Part shown: positions 1 to 5,787 of the stretch, piece after piece
How the letters are laid out: the number at the start of each line of letters is the position of its first letter
Numbering within the stretch: position 1 is the first letter of the stretch
NCBI GenBank assembly: GCA_030826005.1
Contig: JAPJOW010000246.1
Location: 1 to 6,193, forward strand
DNA from: Aliterella sp. RAGGC_92
Lineage (GTDB): Bacteria; Cyanobacteriota; Cyanobacteriia; Cyanobacteriales; Chroococcidiopsidaceae
Direction: 5' to 3'
Length of the DNA stretch: 6,193 nt
Translations under genes and position numbers: made by a program
Notes under the pieces: generated by a model
Told to the model about the DNA's origin: nothing
Seen by the model: the letters and a program-made list of their open reading frames with translations, nothing else
Databases searched by the model: none

Positions 1-214
1 GAGTATGAGAATTTGTCTGTAGCGAACTCATCCCGTCTAGAGTTAAAACCCCAGTCTAATAGCTAAAGTTGGCTTAAGCGAACTGAATAAATTTTTCACG
101 AGATTTGGCGATCGCTCGGAGTTAAGCTAAAAGCCCATTAATTAGGTGTTGCTAAGTAGTTGTGAGGATTAAAGTTAGAATATTTCTCACTGATTATTTT
201 AAGTTTCTTATTTT
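1..214. other. Non-coding leader upstream of argS
   Basis: No convincing gene is visible here on either strand. The stretch is A/T-rich and holds one HIP1 octamer (108-115) and an imperfect 18-bp palindrome (67-84). The 8-mer AGCGAACT occurs twice (21-28 and 77-84). A possible sigma-70-like -10 element, TAGAAT, lies at 176-181, but no good -35 sits at the expected distance, so no promoter is called. The 30 bases before the argS ATG are nearly all A/T and show no Shine-Dalgarno match. The leader shows no recognisable riboswitch or T-box. Confidence 0.5.
67..84. repeat. Imperfect 18-bp palindrome upstream of argS
   Basis: The sequence AGTTGGCTTAAGCGAACT reads the same on both strands except for one mismatched pair (positions 71 and 80). 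It is centred on the perfect 8-mer GCTTAAGC (72-79). It lies about 130 bp upstream of the argS start. It could be a dimeric-regulator site or a chance palindrome; nothing in the sequence identifies a binding protein. Confidence 0.35.
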
Positions 215-1978
215 ATGAATAATACGATAGAGCAGCTAAAACTTGAACTTAAGCAGGCTTTGAGTGCTGCTTTTGGCAATGAATATGCAGATATCGATCC
301 GTTACTGGAAACAACGAGTAATCCTAAGTTTGGCGATTATCAATCAAATGTGGCTTTGTCTTTAGCTAAACGATTGGGACAGCAACCGCAAAAAATTGCC
401 GAACAAATAATTCAAAAGCTAAATGTAGCTAATATCTGTGAAGCTCCGCAGGTAGCTGGTGCTGGCTTTATAAATTTGACTTTGTTACCGAGTTATTTAG
501 AAGAACAGCTAAGAAACGCCTACATAGATTCAAGATTGGGAATTGCTGGAGCAAAAACGCCTAAACGAGTAATTGTTGATTTTTCTGCGCCTAATATTGC
601 TAAGGAGATGCACGTTGGACATTTGCGATCGACAATTATTGGTGATAGTATTGCCCGCGTTTTGGAGTTTCAGGGTCATAATGTCTTACGGCTCAATCAT
701 GTGGGCGATTGGGGTACTCAGTTTGGAATGTTGATTACTCAGTTGCGGGAGGCTGAACCAGTCAACGATTACGATTTACTAGATTTAGGGGAGTTAGTTG
801 AGTTTTATCGGGAATCTAAAAAAAGATTTGATGATGATGCTGAATTTAGAGAGCGATCGCGTCAGGCAGTAGTAGCGCTACAATCCGGTGATAATGAAAC
901 AAAAATCGCCTGGCAATTTCTTTGCAGTAAGTCTCGAATAGAATTTGAAGTAATTTATGCGCTGCTAGATGTTCGTTTTGATGAGGAGCGTGGGGAATCT
1001 TTCTATAATCCTTTTTTAGCGCAAGTTGTTGAAGATTTGGACAAAGCTGGATTATTAGTGGAAAATCAGGGTGCTAAATGTGTCTTTCTGGACGGGTTTA
1101 CTAATAAAGAAGGCGAACCACTACCTTTAATTGTCCAAAAATCTGATGGTGGATACAATTATGCAACCACTGATTTAGCCGCAGTACGTTACCGAATTAA
1201 TGAAGATAAAGCTAATCGGCTAATTTATGTAACGGATGCTGGACAAGCAAACCATTTTGCTCAAGTTTTTCAGGTGGCCAGACGCGCGGGTTGGATTCCA
1301 GAAAGTGTAAAAATCGATCATGTTCCTTTTGGTTTGGTACAGGGAGAAGATGGAAAAAAGCTAAAAACTCGCTCTGGGGAAACGGTAAAACTAAAAGATT
1401 TGTTGGATGAAGCCATTGTTAGAGCGCGTGCGGATTTAGAAAATAGGTTGAAGGTAGAGGAGCGTCAAGAAACAGAGGAATTTATTACTAATGCGGCTTC
1501 AGTAGTTGGGATTAGTGCAGTTAAGTATGCAGACCTTAGCCAAAATCGTACCAGTAATTATATTTTTAGTTATGACAGAATGTTGGCGTTGCAAGGAAAT
1601 ACTGCGCCATATATGTTGTATGCTTACGCGCGAATTCAGGGGATTAGCCGCAAAGGTGGTGTTGATTTTGAGCAGTTGGGAGATAGCGTTGATATTTTAT
1701 TGCAGCATGAAACAGAGTTGACACTAGCAAAGCATTTGTTGCAGTTGGATGATGTTATTAGCGCTGTAGAACAAGATTTGTTTCCCAATCGGTTGTGCGA
1801 GTATCTGTTTCAACTCAGTCAAAAGTTTAATCAATTTTACGATCGCGATCGCGGTGTTCCAGTTTTGAACGCTGAAGAACCTTTGCGGACTTCTCGATTG
1901 GTGTTATGTAACTTAACGGCTAGGACTTTGAAACTAGGATTATCTTTGCTTGGAATCCAGGTTTTAGACAGGATGTAG
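215..1978 (+). CDS. argS: Arginyl-tRNA synthetase (ArgRS), class I
   Basis: This cytoplasmic enzyme charges tRNA-Arg with arginine using ATP. The 587-residue length is normal for bacterial ArgRS. Residues about 1-90 are the N-terminal Add-1 domain that contacts the tRNA. The class I catalytic core carries the HIGH signature as HVGH (133-136) inside the family-typical SAPNIAKEMHVGHLRST stretch. The KMSKS-equivalent loop is GKKLKTRSG (380-388). The C-terminal DALR anticodon-binding domain begins around QGNTAPYMLYAYARI (460-474) and ends with the typical DRM tail. The ATG at 215 gives the family-normal N-terminus. No clear Shine-Dalgarno precedes it, which is common in cyanobacteria. The gene stands alone on its strand, and its last 15 bp overlap the 3' end of def. 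No catalytic residue appears to be missing. Confidence 0.97.
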   Translation: MNNTIEQLKLELKQALSAAFGNEYADIDPLLETTSNPKFGDYQSNVALSLAKRLGQQPQKIAEQIIQKLNVANICEAPQVAGAGFINLTLLPSYLEEQLRNAYIDSRLGIAGAKTPKRVIVDFSAPNIAKEMHVGHLRSTIIGDSIARVLEFQGHNVLRLNHVGDWGTQFGMLITQLREAEPVNDYDLLDLGELVEFYRESKKRFDDDAEFRERSRQAVVALQSGDNETKIAWQFLCSKSRIEFEVIYALLDVRFDEERGESFYNPFLAQVVEDLDKAGLLVENQGAKCVFLDGFTNKEGEPLPLIVQKSDGGYNYATTDLAAVRYRINEDKANRLIYVTDAGQANHFAQVFQVARRAGWIPESVKIDHVPFGLVQGEDGKKLKTRSGETVKLKDLLDEAIVRARADLENRLKVEERQETEEFITNAASVVGISAVKYADLSQNRTSNYIFSYDRMLALQGNTAPYMLYAYARIQGISRKGGVDFEQLGDSVDILLQHETELTLAKHLLQLDDVISAVEQDLFPNRLCEYLFQLSQKFNQFYDRDRGVPVLNAEEPLRTSRLVLCNLTARTLKLGLSLLGIQVLDRM

Positions 1979-2491
1979 TTTTTGGTATTCAAGCTCGGTA
2001 ATAAGGTCTTGGGTGCTTTTTAGGCGATCTACAAATACTATGCCATCGAGATGATCGAGTTCGTGTTGAAAAATTCGGGCAACAAAATCGGTTAATTCTT
2101 GTTTGTGTAATTTGCCAGTGCGATCGCTATATTCAACTTCTATTGTTTGATATCTTGGCACTAATCCCCTAATTCCGGAAATGCTTAAGCAACCTTCCCA
2201 ACCGTTAACTAATACATCCGAATGCGCCAGAATTTGCGGGTTAATCATGGCTGTTGGCTGCATTTGCGGCGCGTTGGGGTAGCGAGGATTGGGACGAGAG
2301 GCGACTATAAATAAGCGATCGCGCGAAGCCACTTGCGGCGCTGCAATTCCCACGCCATTAGCGGCGATGACGGTTGTTAGCAGATTATCAATTAAGGTTT
2401 GAATGTGGGGAGAATGAATATTATCAATGGTTTGAGCTTGAGAACGTAGTAATGGATGACCGAGTTGGATAATTTCTAGAAGTTCTGACAT
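1964..2491 (-). CDS. def: Peptide deformylase
   Basis: This metalloenzyme removes the formyl group from the N-terminal methionine of nascent proteins at the ribosome. All three family motifs are intact in 175 residues: motif 1 GVGIAAPQ (46-53), motif 2 EGCLS (99-103, metal-ligand Cys101) and motif 3 QHELDHLDG (142-150). Motif 3 supplies metal ligands His143 and His147 and catalytic Glu144. The family usually binds Fe2+. The start gives the usual short N-terminus before the G-H-P-L segment. No Shine-Dalgarno is evident upstream, and a HIP1 octamer sits at 2501-2508 in the short leader. The gene follows the HtrA-family protease by 44 bp on the same strand and is probably cotranscribed with it. 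Its stop lies inside the 3' end of argS on the other strand. Confidence 0.96.
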   Translation of the reverse strand: MSELLEIIQLGHPLLRSQAQTIDNIHSPHIQTLIDNLLTTVIAANGVGIAAPQVASRDRLFIVASRPNPRYPNAPQMQPTAMINPQILAHSDVLVNGWEGCLSISGIRGLVPRYQTIEVEYSDRTGKLHKQELTDFVARIFQHELDHLDGIVFVDRLKSTQDLITELEYQKLHPV

Positions 2492-2516
2492 AACTTAAGA
2501 GCGATCGCATTTTAGT

Positions 2517-2538
2517 AAATAAGTTAACAAATAAGTTA
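2517..2538. repeat. 10-bp direct repeat at the protease/def junction
   Basis: The 10-mer AAATAAGTTA occurs at 2517-2526 and again at 2529-2538, a 12-bp period. The second copy contains the stop codon of the HtrA-family gene (TTA on this strand at 2536-2538). The rest of the 44-bp spacer holds a HIP1 site and no hairpin followed by a T-run, so there is no sign of a terminator between the two genes. It is probably a small local duplication. Confidence 0.5.
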
Positions 2539-3768
2539 GCGATCGCGTTGTGTCGGCAGCGATTCAAGTTTTACCGATACTTGCTCAGTTTGTTGACCGC
2601 GCTGAACTTTTATTGTTACTTGACTGCCAACATTGCTACGCTCTACTAATTGCTGTACTTGCTCGGTTTTAGTTACGGGTTGATTGTTGATAGATTGAAC
2701 TACATCCCCAGCTTGCAAACCAGCATCGTCCGCAGGAGAATTAGGCACGACACGGACGATTAAAATTCCTTGATCTGCTTCTACACGGATACGCCCGCGC
2801 GATTGAGATTCTAACTGTTCTTTGACTTCTGGGGACAAAGTTAGCATCTGAACGCCTAAATAAGCGTGTTCTACCTTACCTTTTGTAACTATTTGCTGGG
2901 ATATACCTTGAACTGTATTAATAGGAATGGCAAAACCTAGTCCTTGAGCGCCGCTAATAATTGCTGTATTCATCCCAATAACTTCACCACGAGCGTTTAA
3001 TAATGGCCCACCAGAATTACCAGGATTAATTGCTGCATCGGTTTGAATAAAACCAACTCGTTTATCGGAAACTCCAATATCACTACTCGATCTATCGGTA
3101 GCGCTGACAATTCCCGCCGTGACTGTATTATCTAACCCTAAAGGATTGCCAATCGCAATTACCCATTCTCCTGGGCGCAATCCGTCAGAATTACCGATAG
3201 GAATAATTGGTAGATCATTAGCGGCAATTTTAATTACGGCTACATCGGTAACTGGATCTTCTCCTAATACTTCGCCTTTAAAAGTACGACCATCTTTGAG
3301 CGTAACGCTAACAGTATCCGCGCCATTTACTACGTGAGAATTTGTCAAAATTTGCCCGTTAGCATTCACGATAAAACCCGACCCCGTACCGCGTTCTACG
3401 CGCCTAGAACGAGGAGCAGAACCAAAAAACCTTCTCATCATTGGATCGTCAAATTCATCGGGTGCTTGACTGCTAACAGTGCGCGCGGCGTTAATTCTCA
3501 CTACCGCCGAACCTACTTTTTGAACGGCGGTAACGACGAAATTAGAATCGGTAGGATTAATATTTACCGGGCGATCGCTTTGAGCTATAGGATTAACTAA
3601 AGGTTCTGGTGTATTAGTATTTTCGCTGGTTTGGGGCAATTTAGGTAAAGCGCAACTACTCACAAATGTCAGTGAAAGCAAGGTTAATAAATAAAAGCGC
3701 GATCGCCTTAAAAATAACTGATATTGCATAGCTGGGCTTCTATTTGGGGATAAATTGCGACTTTTCAT
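2536..3768 (-). CDS. HhoA/HhoB/HtrA (Deg) family serine protease, probable lipoprotein
   Basis: This is a trypsin-like protease of the Deg/HtrA family, which degrades or holds damaged proteins outside the cytoplasm. It has 410 residues. A hydrophobic export signal (about 24-38) ends in VSSC (36-39), which fits a lipobox, so the mature protein may be lipid-anchored at Cys39. A low-complexity linker follows (40-75). The protease domain (about 78-285) carries the triad His145 (TNSHVV), Asp175 (TDVAVIK) and Ser252 (GNSGGP). One C-terminal PDZ domain spans about 300-400. One PDZ domain and this length match cyanobacterial HhoA/HhoB/HtrA, but I cannot tell which paralogue it is. The start is uncertain. 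An ATG 13 codons downstream (complement of 3727-3729) has AGAAG 7 nt before it and gives a more usual signal length. The gene diverges from dnaA and precedes def. Confidence 0.93.
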   Translation of the reverse strand: MKSRNLSPNRSPAMQYQLFLRRSRFYLLTLLSLTFVSSCALPKLPQTSENTNTPEPLVNPIAQSDRPVNINPTDSNFVVTAVQKVGSAVVRINAARTVSSQAPDEFDDPMMRRFFGSAPRSRRVERGTGSGFIVNANGQILTNSHVVNGADTVSVTLKDGRTFKGEVLGEDPVTDVAVIKIAANDLPIIPIGNSDGLRPGEWVIAIGNPLGLDNTVTAGIVSATDRSSSDIGVSDKRVGFIQTDAAINPGNSGGPLLNARGEVIGMNTAIISGAQGLGFAIPINTVQGISQQIVTKGKVEHAYLGVQMLTLSPEVKEQLESQSRGRIRVEADQGILIVRVVPNSPADDAGLQAGDVVQSINNQPVTKTEQVQQLVERSNVGSQVTIKVQRGQQTEQVSVKLESLPTQRDR

Positions 3769-3945
3769 CTGTCTTTGGTTCTCTATGCAAGTAATTTTGG
3801 GAGTAGTAATATGCTCAATTAATCGCGATCGCGGCTATTTATAGTCTATGCTCGCAAGCGTTGTTGCTACGACTGACTGCGCTAATTTTTGCTAGATTGG
3901 TTGCTTATCTTTATTTCTTATTGTGACGGGACGAGGTAGTTAGCA
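3769..3945. promoter_or_regulatory. Divergent intergenic region between the protease gene and dnaA
   Basis: This 177-bp region must carry promoters for both directions. For the leftward protease gene, the minus strand reads TATAAA at 3843-3838, five of six matches to a -10 box and about 70 nt before the annotated start. Its -35 region is weak. For dnaA, TAGATT (3893-3898) is a possible -10, also without a good -35. A 10-bp palindrome CGCGATCGCG (3824-3833) contains a HIP1 site. I find no good DnaA box here, so there is no sequence evidence for DnaA autoregulation at this promoter. Confidence 0.4.
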
Positions 3946-3948
3946 GTG
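3933..3948 (+). promoter_or_regulatory. Ribosome binding site and GTG start of dnaA
   Basis: GAGG at 3933-3936 is a good Shine-Dalgarno core, with 9 nt between it and the GTG at 3946. It supports GTG as the true start. The resulting N-terminus (MELSLETLW) is typical of DnaA domain I, and no in-frame ATG occurs near it. This is one of few genes in the window with a recognisable Shine-Dalgarno. Confidence 0.7.
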
Positions 3949-5328
3949 GAACTTAGCCTTGAAACTCTTTGGATTCAAGTGTTGGAACGCTTACAAGTAC
4001 AATTGAGCCGTCCTACTTTTGAAACTTGGATTAAAACTGCTAGTGCAGAAAAACTAGAAGATAATTGTTTAGTTATCTGTACGCCTAACCCTTTTGCTCG
4101 TAACTGGCTACAAAAATATTACATTCAAACTTTGGCAGATGTTGTTCGAGAGATTCGCGGTTGTCCAACAGAAATTTTATTTACTGTCGCTCATGGAGAG
4201 ACGGCTAATGATTTTATAGAGTCGGATGGCGATACTCCAATTGAACCACTTAACAAACCAGAAATTGTCGCCCAAAGCGATCGCGCCAGACCCCCAGCCT
4301 TAAACCTCAAATATGTATTTTCGCGCTTTGTAGTCGGTGCTAACAGCCGTTTAGCTCATGCGGCGGCGTTGGCGGTGGCGGAATCTCCCGGACGAGAATT
4401 TAACCCTTTATTTTTGTGCGGTGGCGTAGGTTTGGGGAAAACTCACTTGATGCAGGCGATCGCTCATTATCGTTGGGACATTAACCCCGATACAAATATA
4501 TTTTATGTTTCTACGGAAAAATTTACTAACGATTTAATCGCTTCCATTCGCAAAAATAGCACCCAAAGCTTCCGGGATCTTTACCGCGCCGCCGATGTAT
4601 TGCTAGTAGATGATATTCAGTTTATTGAAGGTAAAGAATCGACTCAAGAGGAGTTTTTTCATACTTTTAATACTTTATACGAAGCAGGTAAACAAGTAGT
4701 GATTGCTTCCGATCGCCCGCCTAATCAAATCCCGCGCTTGCAAGAGCGTTTATGTTCGCGTTTTTCTATGGGGTTGATTGCTGATATTCAAACGCCAGAC
4801 TTGGAAACGAGAATGGCAATTCTGCAAAAAAAAGCAGAATATGAAAATATGCGTTTGCCTAGAACAGTAGTGGAATATATTGCCTGTAACTATATTTCTA
4901 ATATTCGTGAATTAGAAGGCGCTTTAATTCGGGCTGTTGCTTATATTTCTATTTCTGGCTTGCCTATGACGGTAGAAAACTTAATCCCAATTTTAAACCC
5001 AGCCTTAGAAAATCTTGAAGCTTCACCAGATATAGTTTTGCAGATTGTAGCAGAAGAATTTGAAATTTCCTTAGAAGACTTGAAAAGCATTTCTAGACGA
5101 CGAGAAATTAGCTGGGCTAGACAAATTGGAATGTATTTAATGCGCCAACATACCGATTTGAGTTTGCCAAAAATTGGCGAAGAATTTGGCGGGAAAGACC
5201 ACACTACAGTTATGTATAGTTGCGAGAAAATTGCTCAGTTACGCATCAATGATTCAAGCTTAGGGCAAACTTTGCGGCAATTAAGCGATCGCATTAATCT
5301 TGCTGTGCGATCGCTTAATCTATCCTAA
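3946..5328 (+). CDS. dnaA: Chromosomal replication initiator protein DnaA
   Basis: DnaA is the AAA+ ATPase that binds DnaA boxes at oriC, melts the unwinding element and recruits the helicase. All four domains are present in 460 residues. Domain I spans about 1-80 (FETWIK and NPFARNWL motifs), and a short acidic linker, domain II, about 85-112. The ATPase domain III spans about 115-350, with Walker A GGVGLGKTH (159-167), Walker B LLVDDIQF (219-226), sensor 1 around Asp256, the box VII arginine finger Arg272 (ERLCSRF) and sensor 2 Arg321 in NIRELEGAL. DNA-binding domain IV (about 360-456) has the signature GKDHTTVMYSCEKI (416-429). The GTG start is backed by a GAGG Shine-Dalgarno. The gene faces oriC and dnaN on the same strand. 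The last codons encode a perfect inverted repeat made of two HIP1 sites. Some cyanobacteria can lose dnaA; this copy looks intact. Confidence 0.98.
   Translation: MELSLETLWIQVLERLQVQLSRPTFETWIKTASAEKLEDNCLVICTPNPFARNWLQKYYIQTLADVVREIRGCPTEILFTVAHGETANDFIESDGDTPIEPLNKPEIVAQSDRARPPALNLKYVFSRFVVGANSRLAHAAALAVAESPGREFNPLFLCGGVGLGKTHLMQAIAHYRWDINPDTNIFYVSTEKFTNDLIASIRKNSTQSFRDLYRAADVLLVDDIQFIEGKESTQEEFFHTFNTLYEAGKQVVIASDRPPNQIPRLQERLCSRFSMGLIADIQTPDLETRMAILQKKAEYENMRLPRTVVEYIACNYISNIRELEGALIRAVAYISISGLPMTVENLIPILNPALENLEASPDIVLQIVAEEFEISLEDLKSISRRREISWARQIGMYLMRQHTDLSLPKIGEEFGGKDHTTVMYSCEKIAQLRINDSSLGQTLRQLSDRINLAVRSLNLS
5280..5319. repeat. 14-bp perfect inverted repeat at the 3' end of dnaA
   Basis: The left arm (5280-5293, ATTAAGCGATCGCA read as A then TTAAGCGATCGCA) is exactly complementary to the right arm (5306-5319, TGCGATCGCTTAAT), with a 12-nt loop. 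Each arm contains one HIP1 octamer (5285-5292 and 5307-5314). It lies wholly within the last dnaA codons, ending 9 bp before the end of the gene. In RNA it would form a stable stem. No T-run follows, so it is not a classical intrinsic terminator, though it could still affect 3' end processing or attenuate read-through into oriC. Confidence 0.8.
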
Positions 5329-5375
5329 GCCCCCATTATGAGTTTTATATGAAGAAATCTAAAGCTAATTTAGCC

Positions 5376-5448
5376 TGTGGAAAAATAGCGATTTTCTGTG
5401 GAAAACCTGTTAATAAACCTGTGGAAAACTACTGGTTTTTGTGGAAAA
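5376..5448 (-). promoter_or_regulatory. Left DnaA-box array (four boxes)
   Basis: Four copies of TGTGGAAAA, the reverse complement of TTTTCCACA, lie at 5376-5384, 5397-5405, 5420-5428 and 5440-5448. Start-to-start spacing is 21, 23 and 20 bp, close to two helical turns, so bound DnaA molecules would lie on about the same face of the DNA. A degenerate copy, TGTTAATAA (5408-5416), and TGGGGAAAG (5471-5479) each differ by two bases from a consensus box and may be weak sites. Confidence 0.88.
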
Positions 5449-5488
5449 CTATAGCTAACTACAATTAGCTTGGGGAAAGTTCAAAATT

Positions 5489-5571
5489 TTATCCACAGGT
5501 TTTCCACAGGCACGAGACAGCTTAAGACTATACCTAGCAAGCATTCCAAAAAGTTTTCCACATTTTCCACA
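5489..5571 (+). promoter_or_regulatory. Right DnaA-box array (four boxes)
   Basis: The boxes are TTATCCACA (5489-5497), TTTTCCACA (5500-5508), TTTTCCACA (5554-5562) and TTTTCCACA (5563-5571). All face opposite to the left group. The first is identical to the high-affinity E. coli R1 type box and lies 11 bp from the second. The last two abut with no spacer. A 45-bp gap (5509-5553) with no box separates the pairs. The last pair directly borders the G/C spacer and trinucleotide repeats, the position expected for the boxes that feed DnaA onto the unwinding element. Confidence 0.88.
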
Positions 5572-5618
5572 GCCCCTACTACTACTAATTAATATAATTA
5601 TTTATTTAGTAGTAGTAG
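5572..5618. other. Putative DNA unwinding element with DnaA-trio repeats and inverted arms
   Basis: After the last DnaA box comes a short G/C spacer (GCCC, 5572-5575) and then four CTA triplets (5576-5587). Their complement reads 3'-GAT-5' four times, matching the described DnaA-trio rule 3'-[G/A]A[T/A]-5'. A 22-bp A/T-only tract follows (5587-5608). The order box, G/C spacer, trio and A/T tract is the basal unwinding layout known from Bacillus subtilis. The left arm CTACTACTACTAA (5576-5588) is repeated in inverted form as TTAGTAGTAGTAG (5606-5618), a 13-bp perfect inverted repeat with a 17-nt loop. A second trio set therefore lies on the top strand at the far side. It could also form a cruciform or RNA hairpin. 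Confidence 0.75.
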
Positions 5619-5644
5619 TCTTAGAGAAAACTTAGTTAGTGCAT

Positions 5645-5672
5645 TTGTACTATACAATAGACGTGCTAGGAT
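5645..5672 (+). promoter_or_regulatory. Possible dnaN promoter
   Basis: TAGGAT (5667-5672) matches four of six -10 positions and is preceded by TGC (5664-5666), giving an extended -10. TTGTAC (5645-5650) is a weak -35, 16 bp upstream. An alternative -10 is TACAAT (5653-5658), which has no good -35. Either would leave a dnaN leader of roughly 110-125 nt. The call rests on weak consensus matching only. Confidence 0.3.
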
Positions 5673-5740
5673 ACTTTTCTGAACCAATCTAAACACTAGG
5701 CTAAAGCCAAGAGTTTTTAGAAAATTTGGTTAGAGAAACG

Positions 5741-5787
5741 AGGAGAAGTTGTTAGCAAGTGCAGTTTTACAGAGCATGACACCGTGA
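5741..5787 (+). promoter_or_regulatory. dnaN leader with upstream Shine-Dalgarno and mini-ORFs
   Basis: The best Shine-Dalgarno near dnaN, AGGAG at 5741-5745, is 41 nt before the dnaN ATG, too far to serve it directly. Between them lie tiny reading frames. GTG at 5759 encodes six codons and ends in TGA at 5777-5779. ATG at 5776 overlaps that stop as ATGA and encodes M-T-P, then TGA at 5785-5787, which shares its last base with the dnaN ATG. A TTG at 5749 would start a 12-codon frame ending at the same TGA. Translational coupling is possible but unproven. The only nearer candidate Shine-Dalgarno for dnaN is a weak AGAG at 5771-5774. Confidence 0.3.

Larger units (their letters stand above)
5329..5786. 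other. oriC: Probable chromosomal replication origin (oriC)
   Basis: This gene-free stretch between dnaA and dnaN has the hallmarks of a bacterial origin. It contains eight DnaA boxes that match TTTTCCACA or TTATCCACA exactly, a G/C spacer, CTA trinucleotide repeats and a 22-bp A/T-only tract. The boxes form two groups in opposite orientation: 5376-5448 reads TGTGGAAAA and 5489-5571 reads TTWTCCACA. The region from 5313 to 5989 has no GATC and therefore no HIP1 site. From 5619 to 5786 I see no strong boxes; that part holds the likely dnaN promoter and leader. Gene order dnaA-oriC-dnaN is a classical arrangement, and TTTTCCACA boxes are known from cyanobacterial origins. Function is inferred from sequence. 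Confidence 0.9.

Noticed and set aside
1..214. T-box or other riboswitch controlling argS
   Set aside because: No conserved T-box sequence, specifier stem or terminator/antiterminator pair is visible.
1506..1721. A 71-codon open frame inside argS, same strand, other frame
   Set aside because: It lies within the conserved DALR region of argS, with no family features; it is a frame shadow.
3119..3600. Two open frames on the + strand (3119-3337 and 3334-3600) opposite the protease gene
   Set aside because: They lie antisense within a well-supported gene, look like its shadow in composition, and match no family I recognise.
3694..3715. Twin-arginine (Tat) signal in the protease N-terminus (RRSRFYLL)
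   Set aside because: The arginines are followed by S-R-F, with the phenylalanine out of register for the R-R-x-F-L-K pattern, and the lipobox fits a Sec lipoprotein signal better.
4941..5204. An 87-codon open frame antisense to dnaA
   Set aside because: It is opposite the conserved DnaA domain IV, with no recognisable motif; it is a frame shadow.
5280..5335. Intrinsic terminator for dnaA
   Set aside because: The stem is strong, but it is inside the coding region and the bases after it are not a T-run, so it does not meet the usual pattern.
5349..5468. A 39-codon open frame starting with ATG and crossing the left DnaA-box array
   Set aside because: It has no Shine-Dalgarno, no recognisable protein features, and its content is set by the DnaA boxes, which fall in different frames. 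Treated as chance.
5622..5724. Possible DnaA boxes to the right of the unwinding element (TAGAGAAAA at 5622-5630, TTTAGAAAA at 5716-5724)
   Set aside because: They match only 6 and 7 of 9 positions in an A-rich stretch, too weak to list as boxes that would serve the mirrored trio arm.
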